A stretch of DNA of 64,000 bases from Pachyseris speciosa (GCA_016490735.1 JAEMWC010000557.1:367501-431500), one strand, 5' to 3'. Counted from the first letter of the stretch, positions 21,960-33,480 are shown. Numbers and translations are program-made. The notes: generated by a model from the sequence alone, not told the origin.

Positions 21960-24920
21960 ATATCCCAATTGATTCCATTGCACGACCTCATTTAGATCGT
22001 TGTACTATTAGCATTTTGTAGCATTTTCTGATTAACAATTCAACGTGGTTAGTGGTGGCACGATTTCGAAAGCATATGAACAGTGGACAGTGTTTGTCTG
22101 TATTTTATTATCTTCGCCATTATTAGGTTATAGTCATAGTAAACTGTTTGAATGTAAAATAATTTTAACGATATCGGATTGTGTAACCCTGATTTCATAA
22201 CAGAATATGACATGCGTGATCTTATTGTCATATACTAGTAGTGTAACTGATTCCTTGTTTACGAACAAATATCGCGTGATTAGAATAGTACTTTATTGGT
22301 TCGCTTGTAATATTCTGCATCGCATTCATTAAAATAGGAGTGGTCCAACACAAGCATCTCTCCCTCTCTTGTTTCACCGTACGATGCAAACGTTACAATG
22401 ACAATCAAAGAGTCTGTGAGATACCTCAATGAAGAATTTGTAAATGACTAGAACTGAGTTCATTGTTAAACATCATGTGGAGAAAAGAAAACACACATAC
22501 GCAATACAACAAGAAACATACCCTGAGTTCAAAAGTGATTGTTGCTTTTGGCATAGGGGAAGGTGGCCTGTGGTAGTCATGGTACCAAAGGCATCTCCAG
22601 GGAAGGGGCTACTCCTCAATCAATAATTACTGACCCTCGTAAAATCCTGTTTTTTTCTCTCTGCATTATATCGGCGATTTCAGCCTGAGAACGTATACAT
22701 ATTCAGTCTAGTCCAAGTTTCTGAGGAAAACGAAAGCGGCAATTTTTGTTAGAAGGAAAATTATCAGGAGTAATCCTAAACGAGCTAAAACGCTCAATAA
22801 TGCAATGGGCTGGCTACTCTGCAATATTTTCAATATTGCAGCCAGCTCGCTATAAACCGCTTTGGCATTACCTTGTTACTTATCACTCGGCCGACTTCCA
22901 CCGGAAGGTCGAGTCTAGATCTGGGCTTCGTTCTTCTTTTTATTATTTTTTGTCGTCGTGTTTCATCCACAAAGGTCAGTTCCGGCGTTTCTGCGCAAGC
23001 GCTAAAAAACATCAACCACGTTGTTCAAAGGTCGCAAGCATTACATCAGGCGTCTGTTGTTTTGAAGTTATGTAAATTTCTCATGTACGCCAACCCGCCA
23101 AACACAAGAATATTATCAAAATATTCTCGTTTTGTTTACACGAGGACTTTACCATTTTCGATAGGCATGCAAAAAGAAGGAAATGAAATAAACTCCGTTC
23201 TGCTTTGGGGTTTTTCTCGTCTTCTCAGAAGTGTGTAATGATTTAACGCATGAATTTATCGTAGAAGGTTTCAAGTTACGTAGCCAGAATTGCGGTTTTA
23301 TGCAAAACACCTGAAAACACTAGCCATTTGTTTGTGGAGAACTTGCCAACGAATTTAGAAAATTCGTCGTCTTGTTTACAAGAGGACTGAGCCATTTCGA
23401 TTCGTGAACACCTCAATAATGCTATGTGTATTTGAACAATAGTTGCATTTGTAACATGCTTCGCGAAAGTCATCCTAAATTCATGCACAATTTTTCGCTT
23501 CAGTGACTCTCGTGCGTCGCGAATCGCGAGGCGGACGGCGCGATTCGCATCGCGCAGGAAACGCGACACGACTGGCAACTTACCCAGTGAGCGGAACTGA
23601 ACAGTATTACCACAGATGTATTAGGGTTTGGTAATCACTCTCTATGGCAACTCTCAAAACAGTTTTACGCGTTTTGCTCGTAGGTAAGCAAAAAGGCCTT
23701 CTGGGAAACCTAAAGCCATGTTCAGTTTTTCTAGAATCAGAAAGCGTGCTCTCGCGCACGAAAGAACAATGCGCCGAACATTATTGTGTTTTTTCTTGGC
23801 AAGCGAACGTGTATAAAAAATGTACCGGCGAAGTAAACTGAGTTGGGAAAAGGTTACTCAGGGAAATGGTCGCGATAAGCGCAGCTCAAGAAATCGAGTG
23901 CTGTTTAGAAATGAAAATAAAAATATTAAGTGGTTCCCTGCAAACATGAGGCTTATCATATTGAGGGATTTGGGCGATATGTTATACACCTGACATAGCT
24001 TCCGACATTGGTGAACAAACAGCCAGACAAAACGCAAGACGGTCGTCGGACATTCGGCGCAGGAGATGCCATAGTGAAAATAAAATATGGAAAGGCAATC
24101 AGATCTCGTTATACTAACTTTATCGTAATATTGCAACCGTGTAGGTGAAAGAGAGAAGTGGTGTCCTAGCAAATTTGGACTGTAAAAGTTGTTTAAAGCA
24201 TGCGCTGCGGCCTTTCATAAAGTAGATGCAATTTTAAAATCTTGTTTTCTTTCATTCGCGTTATTATTTTTCCAGGAAATTAAATTTGTATTGTTTGAAT
24301 GGGCGGCGCTTTAACAAAGGAAGTGCTACATTTAAAGTAACGCTTCTTGGTTGGAAAACGCATTTATGCTCCCTGCATAAAAATTTACTTGACTGCACGT
24401 CGGCTTCACAGGATTTTGTTTTCCTTCGGAACTGTTAGAACTGTAGTCTTTTCAAAATTTAACCCATTGGCGCCCAACCGTTTTTACGTTTTCAGAGTGA
24501 TTTTCCACCTATAAACGATCCATAGCATTTCGTGACTCTTCATTTGGAAAATGATGGAAATGTGGTGCTGTTCTAAGGCACTAGAGGCTCAAGATTTCTA
24601 AAAACGTCATTCTGACGTAGCTATTTTTTATCCGTGGAACTACAAGAACGGCCCCAGTTCGGTTTGCTTGCGATTTCTGCTAAGTTTACAGCCATTTTTC
24701 ATCTTTAGCGGCTGCCTGATGAGCTTCATTAAGCGTGACGGTAGCTAAGAGTCCACTTTCTCAAAGAATCGAGCAAGGTGATGTACTTTGTTGTTGAATT
24801 TGGCTTGTTACTCGACGAACTGGGAATTTGGCCGGTCGGACACTTAGTACCTTTGGGACTCGACTACGCCAATCCGGCCTATGGTGTTTTCATATCTCAA
24901 TTAGTGAGATATACTAGATT
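21960..24920. other. Long gene-free stretch with dispersed repeats
   Basis: The first 370 bp are the 3' flank of LRAT2. The segment 22925-23010 matches 60325-60410 (TTCATCCACAAAG, TTCCGGCGTTTCTGCGCAAG). TTAACCCATTGGCGCCCA at 24459-24476 looks like the end of a TTAA-target element, but I found no matching right end. Short frames on both strands (up to 121 codons) have no recognised motif. Confidence 0.5.
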
Positions 24921-24923
24921 TTT

Positions 24924-25178
24924 GTGAGGCTAGAATTTGTGAGCACTGAAGATGACCACAAGCACGATATTTTGGCGGTAGGTCGGAGTGGCTGTTTATA
25001 TGTGAAAGAATTGGGGGAAGGAACGGGCGCTGTCAAAAATTCTCGTTATTTCCCAGCATGCAATGAGGTCGAGATGTTGAAAATGGCGGGAAGGCCCGAA
25101 TGCACTGGAACAAAAGGCTGTATCTACGCTCGGGAGAAGAATATGAACAAAATTTATAGATACAAACTAGCGTTGTAG
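24924..25178 (+). CDS. Uncertain short frame (84 codons)
   Basis: A frame of ordinary amino-acid composition (DDHKHDILAVGRSGCLYVKE, later GRPECTGTKGCIYAREKN, ending YRYKLAL). The upstream end has no ATG in a good context, so if real it would be a terminal exon. I do not recognise the family. It follows the TTAACCCATTGG motif by 450 bp, so it may belong to a decayed transposon. Function unknown and existence doubtful. Confidence 0.25.
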   Translation: MRLEFVSTEDDHKHDILAVGRSGCLYVKELGEGTGAVKNSRYFPACNEVEMLKMAGRPECTGTKGCIYAREKNMNKIYRYKLAL

Positions 25179-26650
25179 GTTCTTTTTTTACACTAAGTAT
25201 TAAAGATTATTTAAAATTAAAAAGCTATCTCAATACTTTTATTTGCTTTCTTTTTAAAAACTCCAAAAACAATTTGCAAAGGAATTTTATTACCTTACTT
25301 AATAGTACGTTTGTATTCAGGGGGGTCCAGATCCGCGAAAGGGGATCCAAATCCGCTAGCGGATCTTGACCGGGGGTCCAAATCCACTGTGACAGTAGTA
25401 AATTGCAATTTGCCTCTTGGAAGGCCTAGTGAAGGCCAAGATGGCCTCTTGTTTCGTACAGTAATTTGTGAAAATTCTTGGATGCCATAATGTATCGTAG
25501 ATCTGAACTTGGAAAGGTTTCTAAAGTAAATGAATAGACCACAATGAAGTACCATTCAGGAAGACGTATAAACGCAAACATTTTGAAATTTTAATTAGTG
25601 CATGTCGCACACCTTGCAATGACAAAGTTCTTACTTATATGAACTACCAATCTTAATCAGTATTATTAGCACTAATTGCACTGAACTGACTGATTATAAT
25701 TTACGTTCTGCTTTTCCTCAAAGCCTTTTTCCCTTAACCCCATTTCTTCTTTTTTGTTCACTGTTTTTTTTTTTTTTTTTTCTATTTTTCCTTGGCATCA
25801 ATTTCAACCTTCTTAGGAATCGTTCTCTGTAAGATTTCACTCGCTTTTCTTCTGTTTTCTTTTAAGTGTTGACGAGATACATTCCCTAATTCCAGCACAA
25901 GATCGGTGACCAGTGGTTTCTCCAATAACTTGTTCTGGCACACCACCTTCGTACAATCGTGTGGCACAACTTCGCCGAAGTGAATGATTTGTGAAATGCC
26001 TTTCAAATCCTCCTTTTCGCATGATATTCTTTACTACGTTCCTTAACGTTTCTCTTCCAATTGCTTTATTATAATTGGGCTTGGGCAAAGCCCGAAAATA
26101 AAATGCGTTGTCACTAAATTTTTTTGGCACGTGAGGCAAGTATTTCTTAATCAGTTTTCCTAACTGGGCAACGCTCTGCATTGGTTAAATTCTTATCTGC
26201 ACGGACAACTTTTCTTTTGATACGCAAATGCAACAATTCACCATTATTGGTCACTAATATCCTCCATATATTGCAAGAATTATTCACGACCCGATTCGTC
26301 CTGCATGTTGTAGTCAAAGATAACTGTGAGTTTTAAACCTCAAATTCCTGTGTTCCTGCCCAGCCCTCTGAGCAAACTGAATGCCAAAAGCCCCAGACCA
26401 AAGTATAGGAAAGTAGCTCCCCGTTCTCGCTGCCTAAAAACCCGTTTTCTTACAGACAAATAGTTTTCTTGTTCCTCCATAAATAATATTAGACTTGTTG
26501 ACAGCTATACCTACTCCTTTTTCTTGCATTTGAAAATTCAAAGCAGAATTCAAACTTCTAAATGAACAACCTGTTTTGTCAATCAAAGTTACATTTCGGT
26601 TACATTTCACACGTAAAAACTTTTGAATGCTACCGGTCATTTCATATAAA

Positions 26651-28271
26651 GAGGATAGCAAAGGGGGAGGGGGTGGGGGGGGGGGGGGTCAAATTTTAAG
26701 AAAATTCCTGCATCTCGTATACTTTTTACAGACTTTCACGAATCGCGGATTGAAATGACCATAAACTCCAGATTTCACTTTGTCTTGCATCAGAAACAAG
26801 GAGACGAGAGAGCAGAGTCATACGTGGAAGTTTTTCATCGTGGCAGATGTAATAATAGTAACTAGTTTCGACTGTCACTGTTAGCGTTTCATGAAGCAAT
26901 GATGCAAACTGGTTACGCAACACGATGGTATTGATTCTGTCATCAGGGTGAAATCCCATCCGTTGCTGACGATAGGCTTTTTCACGAGGCTTTTTACTGA
27001 AGCGACTGTGACTCGAAAAAGCAGGGGTGGATCTAGGAGTTGGAAGCCGACTGGAATAAACTACCGCCAATGCGAAAGTATCTAGGCGGGGGGTCCGCGG
27101 GCATGGGGGTCCGGGGGCATGCTCCCCCGGGAAATTTTGAAATTTTAGTACTCGGACTGATGCGATATTCAGTATTCTGATGGGCAAATCAAAGCCTGCT
27201 ATGTGTTTTAATGACTGTAAATTCAAGTCAACTTTTGCGTTAATTAGAAAGGATATGCGAAAAAGATCGACAGTTATTAATGCGCTTTACAGTTATATTC
27301 AGCTGTATATTTACAAATCTATGTTATAGTGCAATACAATACTTTATTTAAACACGTCACGTCAAGGAGCTATACAAGCTCGTTCGAAATTATACGTAAG
27401 TGTATTCCTTAAATATAAAAATTTACGTATGTTACAAAGTTAAAAATATAAAACTTAAAAATTACTACGATCTAATATATATATATGAATACTATTAACT
27501 ACAAAACCTACATAACTATTCACTAAACATCGACACAAAGAATCATCTCAACCGTACAATAAAATCTGAACACCTAATAAAAAATACTGTTGGGATAAAA
27601 TGCGCAAAAAGTTAAAAGTATAATTTTCTCAGTTCACTCTTGAAATGGGTGACATTGCTCGGCTCGCCAGTTTCACTCTTGAAGGCAGACTTTTCCAGAG
27701 CTGCGCACAGATGCAGTTAATGAGGGGAAAACAAATCATAAGTTGACATAACTGAAACTTCGTCTCACCGCACAAACTAACAGCCTTTGATCTTGTCAAG
27801 ACAACTTTGGCCGGTCTAGTGGGACTGGCGAAAGAACTCACAACATGGCAAGAAGTGGATGGAAATGTCCCTAGACAGTGAGAATCACAAAGTGACTCAG
27901 TAATAATCGCAAACTAAAGTGCAAAGTCACCGGCTCAAGCAGAATCTCCTGTGGTAATAAATGAGAAATTAATCCTAAAAGGTCCCTTAACGGTCACTCT
28001 GTACTTCACAATGCTTGACCGTTGGGTCCGTCTGAAAGTCTCTTATTTTCACTCTGTTAATTTCAGACGGCCCCGATGGTTTTCGAAGCGATGCGAATTT
28101 GGAATTTTCACGAAACTATTGTAGTTCACGTGTCCCGATATCTCCAGAGACAAATCAAGCGTCACGTGCATTGTAAATTCACGAATCACGTATCTCTTTT
28201 AGTCCCTTTCACGTTTCACGCACCAATTTTTGCCCTCATAACGCGTTACGTATAAACCCTTTGCTACCCTC
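26651..28271. mobile_element. 1.6-kb non-autonomous DNA element, TATAAA duplication
   Basis: The terminal inverted repeats GAGGATAGCAAAGGG and GAGGGTAGCAAAGGG (14 of 15 matching) are flanked by TATAAA on both sides (26645-26650 and 28272-28277). Excision rejoins the recombinase at EYP/LYEMTGSIQ. It carries a G-run at its left end, the LINE tail at 27310-27860, and subterminal copies of CACGTGAA/CGTGAATC-like words. No transposase, and the superfamily is not assigned; a 6-bp duplication is uncommon. Confidence 0.75.
27310..27860 (-). mobile_element. LINE 3' end fragment (CR1/L2-like)
   Basis: On the - strand a decayed coding end (QLWKSLPSRVKLAS, then in a shifted frame FKSELRKLYF and a stop) is followed by a 3' untranslated region ending GCTTGTATAGCTCCTTGACG and AAATAAAGTATTGTATTG. 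The end motif is typical of CR1/L2-like LINEs. It lies inside the 26651-28271 element. Confidence 0.6.
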
Positions 28272-28535
28272 TATAAAGTCTTTCCTTGGATACTCTTGTC
28301 CGTCTTCTCTTCTCACTTCAGCAACAAATCGGGCCAAGGCAAAATCCAGCTGCTCGTCAGACAGCTCATCCAGATTCTCGTCTATCAACGGCTCGTTGCT
28401 GTAACTCAGTTTAACTACCACAACATTTCTCTCAACCTTCCACTGATCAAAGACTTTCACCACCCATGCCAGGCCCACTGATTTTCCACGATTTGCATCT
28501 GATACCAACATTCTTCAAACTTCTCGCGTTCAAAG

Positions 28536-28854
28536 AGGGGGGCAAGGGTATTTCGTGACGCCGCGATCCGGCTTTTTAGTGCTCTGTGAATCGAGGTTTG
28601 ATAAAAAAAAAACTGTTCCGTGAATCGTGATTGAAGTGTATTCCGTGAGGCGTAAAATGCAAAAGTCCTTGGCTGTGAATCGTGAATAGATAAGAAATAA
28701 ATAGTGAATGTCTAAAGTTGAGTTCGTAGCTGAATTTCACTGCATTGTGATCAGATTTTTTCCGTAACCTTAGTGAATTTAACACTTGAGTCGTGATTCG
28801 TGAAATCGAAAATTTACTATCGTGACTTCGTGACAAGACACCCCCCCTTCCCCC
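28536..28854. mobile_element. Small DNA element in the recombinase N-terminus
   Basis: Inserted between the N-terminal peptide (28999-28860) and SDANRGKS (28511). The ends are G-rich inverted repeats (GGGGGGCAAGGGTATTTCGT on the left, GGGGGAAGGGGGGGTGTCTT inverted on the right), with several CGTGAATCGTGA words inside. These internal words are shared with the 26651-28271 element, suggesting a related family. The target duplication is not clear. Confidence 0.6.
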
Positions 28855-28859
28855 ATTGG

Positions 28860-29910
28860 AGAATGAAAAATACAAGGCAATCTTCTCTTAGTCGTTTAAA
28901 AATGAGCGAAACGAAAACATTAGAAGCTTTAATTACCTCCGACCGGCTCTGGCTCTGCGTTATGAAAATTGCAGATTCTTCTTCCGAAGAATCCTCCATC
29001 CAGCTTCAAAACAGGTATATGTAAGCCAATCTATGCCTTCCAACAAACCGGAACTCAAAATGACCAAATACAATAACACCGTTCACACATGCAAGTGAAA
29101 TGAGAAAATTCTCCTGACAGGTTACGTCATATTTACATGGTGTTAATAATGACTGATTAGGGCAATCGAAAAGGATTGCGCAATTTCTACCACTACTATA
29201 CAATGTTCCAAAACATCAATGCGGAAGCCACTGATATCGTCGACGAAAAGAAGAAAGGAAACAACAGGATTTTATGAGGGTCAGTAATTATAATAGATGC
29301 AGTAATCACTTCGGTTCACAGGATTATTGGGTGTACTGCAAGCAGCTTCGGCCTCCGGCATCAACTGCCAGCATTATACCAAATAATACTGTGAGCCTCA
29401 GTAGTTATCTTTATTTATTTTTGTTTATTTCTCTTTTACTCCTTAGTATCACACTAAATAAGATGGGTTACAATGCGTAAGAAGAGAAGGGCACGATAAG
29501 GTGAACTAATTATATGCCTCTTTAAATTTACGATGCATAATTTGTTAAGACGAAAGAACGGAAATTAAAACTTACTATTAATAGAGGAGATGAGAAAAAG
29601 AAAAGAAAGTTTTAAATGGGCGCGTGGCAGTAATTAATACTGAGCAAAATAATACTGGAGGGGAGCGCTTTTAAACAATTGTTTTGTTGGGCTTTGGCGA
29701 ATAGAACTGGGAATATCATTCCAGTAATAACATCCAATGATTGTTAGGCAAAATTTCCTAATTTTAATATTTAGCTGTTATTTATTAGATAACAGCTGCG
29801 TGGGAGACACATGACTCTGCAAGGTACTCAGCTTTGTGCCTGACGGTGTACACAGACCAAGTGTACATAACGCGATATTACGAACTGTGTTTCAGCGTAC
29901 ATAGGACTTA
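28860..29910. other. Gene-free stretch upstream of the recombinase remnant
   Basis: Apart from the first 140 bp, which hold the recombinase start, I see no gene. At 29815-29910 a segment resembles 17440-17540 (GCCTGACGGTGTACA, TATTACGAACTGTGTTTCAG), marking the start of a partial LRAT-unit copy that continues with 30505-30600. Confidence 0.5.
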
Positions 29911-29914
29911 AAGC

Positions 29915-30130
29915 CCTGGCCAAATTACAGTCGAACAAAGTTGGATTCAACGTTCCAACTTTACTCGATCCAACATTGTTCGACCGTTTGGCCGCCCATG
30001 TTGGATGATATTCGTCCAACAATTTTTGCTCTATCAAATGTTGGATAGAGTTTGCTTTTGATCAAACATTACGTCCAACAATTCTACTCGATGAAAAAGT
30101 CTTGCAGTGTTTTGCCGCTTTTCCAACAAA
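29915..30130. mobile_element. Probable MITE with internal inverted repeats
   Basis: CTGGCCAAATTACAGTCGAAC at the left is inverted as GTTCGACCGTTTGGCCG at 29977-29993, and variants of TTGGA(T/C) with CGAACAA/TTGTTCGA repeat across the stretch. It resembles other CTGGCCAAA/CTGGCAAAC-ended elements such as 30611-30805. The right boundary is uncertain. Confidence 0.45.
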
Positions 30131-30610
30131 GTTGTATCCTGGAGTGGGACACGTTCGCCCTGCTAGCCAATCCTTAATCGCTATTTTGATGATCTGTTTG
30201 CCGGATGTCTGTTCTGTGCAAGGAACAACTCGTTCATGTCCTATAATGTTGCAATGAATGAACCTCAGACACGACGCAAAACATATTTGTGCTGTACGCA
30301 TGCACCACGTGGAACTTTCGACATTTACAAAGACACATTACAAAGACATTCGATGTATGTAGTATGAACAAAAGTCTTTGTCTGTCATTGGCGTGTCAAC
30401 CTCGCCCATGTGTAATATAAGCCGGTTATTTTTAGGCACTTCGTGGATACGTGATTTGTTCACTTTTCTTGGGCAAATAACCATTATATAAATCTTTTCA
30501 ACATACATGCTTGGTGCAGCGGAAGTAGCTTCCGCATTCTGTTTTCAGTGAGTTCGGAAGACAACAGCAATTTTGGATTCTAGCTCAGGAATCTTACGAG
30601 AGACATCTTA

Positions 30611-30805
30611 AGGCCCTGGCAAACGAGTATACATTTGTTGTGGACACAAATCTTTCCCTGTTTGCCCGCGCGCGCAACATTTGTTGAGGACATAAACATT
30701 TTATGTGTCTCGGACACAAATTTTGTGTTCGCAACAAATGTTGTGCGCGCGGGCAAACACGGAAACATTTGTGCCCGCAACAATGTGTCCTCGTTTGCCA
30801 GGGCC
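30611..30805. mobile_element. 195-bp palindromic MITE, TTA target duplication
   Basis: It begins AGGCCCTGGCAAACGAG and ends with the inverse, flanked by TTA (30608-30610 and 30806-30808). Nearly the whole element folds on itself; an inner pair is TTTGCCCGCGCGCGCAACA and its complement. A 3-bp TWA duplication points to a Harbinger-type MITE. It interrupts a stretch matching the LRAT-unit flank (30505-30605). Confidence 0.85.
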
Positions 30806-31089
30806 TTAAACAATTTCCCTGTGTTCCCCGGAACTGAAGGTAAAATAGATATAACGTGTTAATCCTATTAGTGCCAGAGGTTTTCAATCGGTGTGGTACA
30901 GTAGTGCCACGGCAAATCAAGGCCGTCTCAAGCTCAAATAAATACATCACGGCACCTTCCGGTTTTGTCCTCAGGTATCTCAAAAGCATGCAAGATTTAA
31001 ATCAAGTATCAGTCTTTTCATGCAGTCCAAAATGTAAAGGAATAGCAACATTTTCAGCTATAAATCCAATTTCTTTGATGCACTAACAT

Positions 31090-31959
31090 TCCTTCGACGC
31101 ACGGCCACATACTTGACCCATGTTTAAAAATATGGGTGCCACAGCGGGGAGGGGGGGAGGGGGGAGGGGGAGGGGGGTTGTTTAAACCCTGACCCTGTTT
31201 AGGACAAAAATAACTTCAAAAACCTACCCTTTGTAGGTCAACGCTTTCTATTTCAAACACAATAGCGGCCATATTTTCTTTTTCTTCAAATACGTGTCAA
31301 GTTTGAGCAACCGCAGTAGCTAAAAGTATGTATTTAAACGTAGTCAATTTCTATTGACTAGAAGCAAAGCTTGCTTCGCTGAGATATTTCGACGTATCCG
31401 CAAATGTCGGTCATTTGGTCGTAAGCCACGTGACCATTCTAGCCCGCCGTAAACGGATAGTGGACCCCGTCCGGGTTTATTGTGGGAACACACGGAATGG
31501 TCAGATAGCGTATGACCGCGTGACCGACAGTTTTGCCATTGAATAAGACGTTGGGGCAAGGTCGAACTCCTACTGCGCCCACCCCAATGCTTTTGTTGTT
31601 ATCACCGCTGACCAATCTCATTACACATTTCCCATACCTTATTCCCCGTACCTAGTTTTAGGGACACTCAGGGCGTATTTGAAGGCAAATATTCGTGCCG
31701 CAGCGGATTAAAGAAAGAAAACGCAGAAACAAAACACCATCGACGACGAGATGATCATGCAAGTTACAAAGTGGTTCTGAATGAAAATAAGCAGACTGGC
31801 TGCCTAGTAGACCTCCAAGATTTCAAAGCAACACAAGGTTTTTATTCAGTATCCCCAGGAAAAAGTTTTCCTTAGCTTGAGCTCATATTTGAGAAATACT
31901 TCACTTTGTTAGTCTTTTATCGCATTTCTCTGATGCATTTTGGAGTGGAAAGTTGGCCG
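31090..31959. repeat. Start of second LRAT unit; G-rich tract
   Basis: 31145-31180 is a run of G with single A/T breaks. From about 31340 the sequence resembles the LRAT1 upstream flank (GTCAATTTCTATTGACT, GGTCGTAAGCCACGTGACC), and 31800-31955 resembles 47185-47390. No gene. Confidence 0.55.
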
Positions 31960-31968
31960 GTGTCTGGC

Positions 31969-32076
31969 TACCCTGCGAGCAGAGGCCCTTCGATCTTCCT
32001 AGATAAGTCGGGAAGAGGAGTTCCTTCCTCTTCCCGACTTATCTAGGAAGATCGAAGGGCCTCTGCTCGCAGGGTA
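31969..32076. mobile_element. Perfect 108-bp foldback, 9-bp target duplication
   Basis: Arms of about 52 bp, from TACCCTGCGAGCAGAGGCCC, with a loop of a few bases. The flanks are a perfect direct repeat GTGTCTGGC (31960-31968 and 32077-32085). A perfect palindrome with a 9-bp duplication fits a tiny Mutator-type foldback. The lack of arm mismatches suggests recent insertion or gene conversion between arms. Confidence 0.92.
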
Positions 32077-32399
32077 GTGTCTGGCGAGAGCAAGTATGTG
32101 AAAATGCACCGGCATTTTGGTGGCTTCTAGTGATTTTCATTTGTTTGAAAAGTGATCTTGCTGCTTAAAAAAGGGTTTTTTTTTATACTTAAAAGAGAGT
32201 TATTCGTCTGGGCTTTTGTAATTGGTCACTTGCATACGAAGGCGCCGTAAGTATTCAGAGTGCGAGGTTGTCACGGCCAAGTAAAGTGTGACCTCAGTGC
32301 ATGAAAATATTCAGATGTCTCCTCACAATTTCTTGATTACAAAAAAACAGGAATCATCAAAAATTCAAAGAACGTTTCAATCACTTCTCTTAGCTAGTT

Positions 32400-32735
32400 G
32401 TCGTCAGGAAATTGATGTATTTCAATATATGTAATTAACAAGTAGAGTTATCATTCGCCAGCGAAAGGTAATTAGCAGACAAAATGAAAGGGTTGAGAGA
32501 ATTAAAGGGTTAAATTTTCTTGTCTTGCTTGTCGCGCAACTGGAAATCGTTAGTATGCATTTTAATGAAAAATATTAAGGCCAGTGGTTAAAAATAATTA
32601 TGGAGCTCCGCTTTTAGCCTTGGTTAAATGTATATATTATTCCTTTCAAGCTTCCAATACTAAGTTAATTAAAGAAATCCCCCACTTCCCCGAAGAAAAG
32701 GAAATATTCTCTTGTGCATAGATCAAGGAATAAAA
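32400..32735 (+). repeat. Orphan LRAT 5' flank
   Basis: Matches the conserved region upstream of LRAT1 (10545-10895) and LRAT3 (47930-48200 joined to 58030-58110), including TTATCATTCGCCAGCGAA and CCCGAAGAAAAGGAAATATTC. The match stops at about 32735, before the donor site, and no LRAT coding sequence follows. The matching 3' flank is at 36690-37140. Confidence 0.75.
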
Positions 32736-32742
32736 TTAAAAT

Positions 32743-32922
32743 AATTGACGTCAGTTTTCCAATGGTCTGTCCTCTCATTGATCATAAATTGCGTCATAAT
32801 ATTTTCAAAGTGACTGTGGAATAACGAGCCGCAGGCGAGTTCTTCTACAGTAAACTCTGACAATGTTATGACGCAATTTATGATCAATGAGAGGACAGAC
32901 GCATAAAAAACTGACGTCAATT
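32743..32922. mobile_element. 180-bp foldback MITE (AATTGACGTCAG ends)
   Basis: Left AATTGACGTCAGTTTT and right AAAACTGACGTCAATT are inverses, and the inner arms TGTCCTCTCATTGATCATAA and TAAATTGCGTCATAA also pair. The loop contains GAGCCGCAGGCGAG. Arms are about 75 bp. It abuts the place where the LRAT 5' flank ends, so it may mark the break. Confidence 0.85.
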
Positions 32923-33089
32923 TGAAATTTTACAATAACAAATCCCCAAAATGGTCAAATCCCGGTTTCAAATGACAAGAAAAGTCACCGTAAACAGCCG
33001 TAAACATACAAAATAACTATTTTATTCAATATCAAAAGCTTTTATCGTTTTCTGATTGGATATTAATACGACAGCTAAGAAATGATGCG

Positions 33090-33480
33090 GAGGGGTCGTG
33101 GGTTCAAATCCCATCTGTAAGTCGGATTTTTTTCAGAGTTTTCATTTAATGTTACATGCATTTCGATCATATTAACTCACTTTGGAGGTTTGGTTGGTTG
33201 CATCTTTGATATGCCTTAATGTGACTGCGTGATGCAGTTATGTGTCATATGTGCCATGATATGCCTTGATGTAACTGCGTGATGCAGTAATGAGTCATAT
33301 GTGCTTGTCACCATTTGGCTGTGTGACCGCGTGATGCGGTCCATTCAAAAGTCGCTCACCATACAGTCTCCAGTAGCTCAGAGGTTAGAGCTTCCGTCTA
33401 GATCGCGGAGGGTCGTGGGTTAAAATCCCATCTGGAAGTCGAATTTTTTCCGAGTTTCCATTTGATGTTACATGCATTTC
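33090..33480 (+). repeat. tRNA-derived SINE-like unit with partial duplication
   Basis: 33367-33438 reads like a tRNA: A box TAGCTCAGAGGTTAGAG, then B-box-like GGGTTAAAATCCC, with acceptor-stem remnants. The B-box half plus the same tail also occurs at 33093-33160 (GTCGTGGGTTCAAATCCC). Between them lie two 50-bp tandem units (33209-33307, TGATATGCCTTRATGTRACTGCGTGATGCAG). The tail TTTTTTCCGAGTTTCCATTTGATG recurs in the palindrome at 9375-9487. It is not a functional tRNA: the T-loop consensus is broken, and the copy is part of a repeat. Confidence 0.65.

Larger units (their letters stand above)
25790..28999 (-). pseudogene. Crypton/DUF3504-type tyrosine recombinase, broken
   Basis: Read on the - strand, pieces form one protein. 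MEDSSEEESAIFITQSQSRS starts at 28999. Then come SDANRGKSVGLAWVVKVFDQW through ELSDEQLDFALARFVAEVRR (28511-28278), LYEMTGSIQKFLRVKCNRNV (from about 26650), QRAGQEHRNLRF (catalytic Arg, about 26370), and NHSLRRSCATRLYEGGV with TGHRSCAGIREC (to 25837). This is the Crypton/KCTD1-like YR domain, also found in host proteins of the ZMYM and QRICH1 group. Two insertions (28536-28854 and 26651-28271), frameshifts and stops break it. The nucleophile Tyr expected in GIREY is Cys (codon 25879-25881). Whether it was a Crypton or a domesticated gene cannot be decided here. Confidence 0.75.

Noticed and set aside
24459..24476. piggyBac-like end TTAACCCATTGGCGCC
   Set aside because: No matching inverted end with a second TTAA and no transposase could be found in the window.
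26726..27226. 166-codon - frame
   Set aside because: Lies inside a non-autonomous transposon, with Pro-rich translation of a GC-rich patch and no recognisable motif.
28236..28511. 91-codon - frame as an independent gene
   Set aside because: It is the middle part of the Crypton/DUF3504-like protein, interrupted on both sides by insertions.
33367..33438. Possible tRNA gene
   Set aside because: T-loop consensus is broken (GGTTAAAATCC) and the sequence belongs to a duplicated repeat unit.
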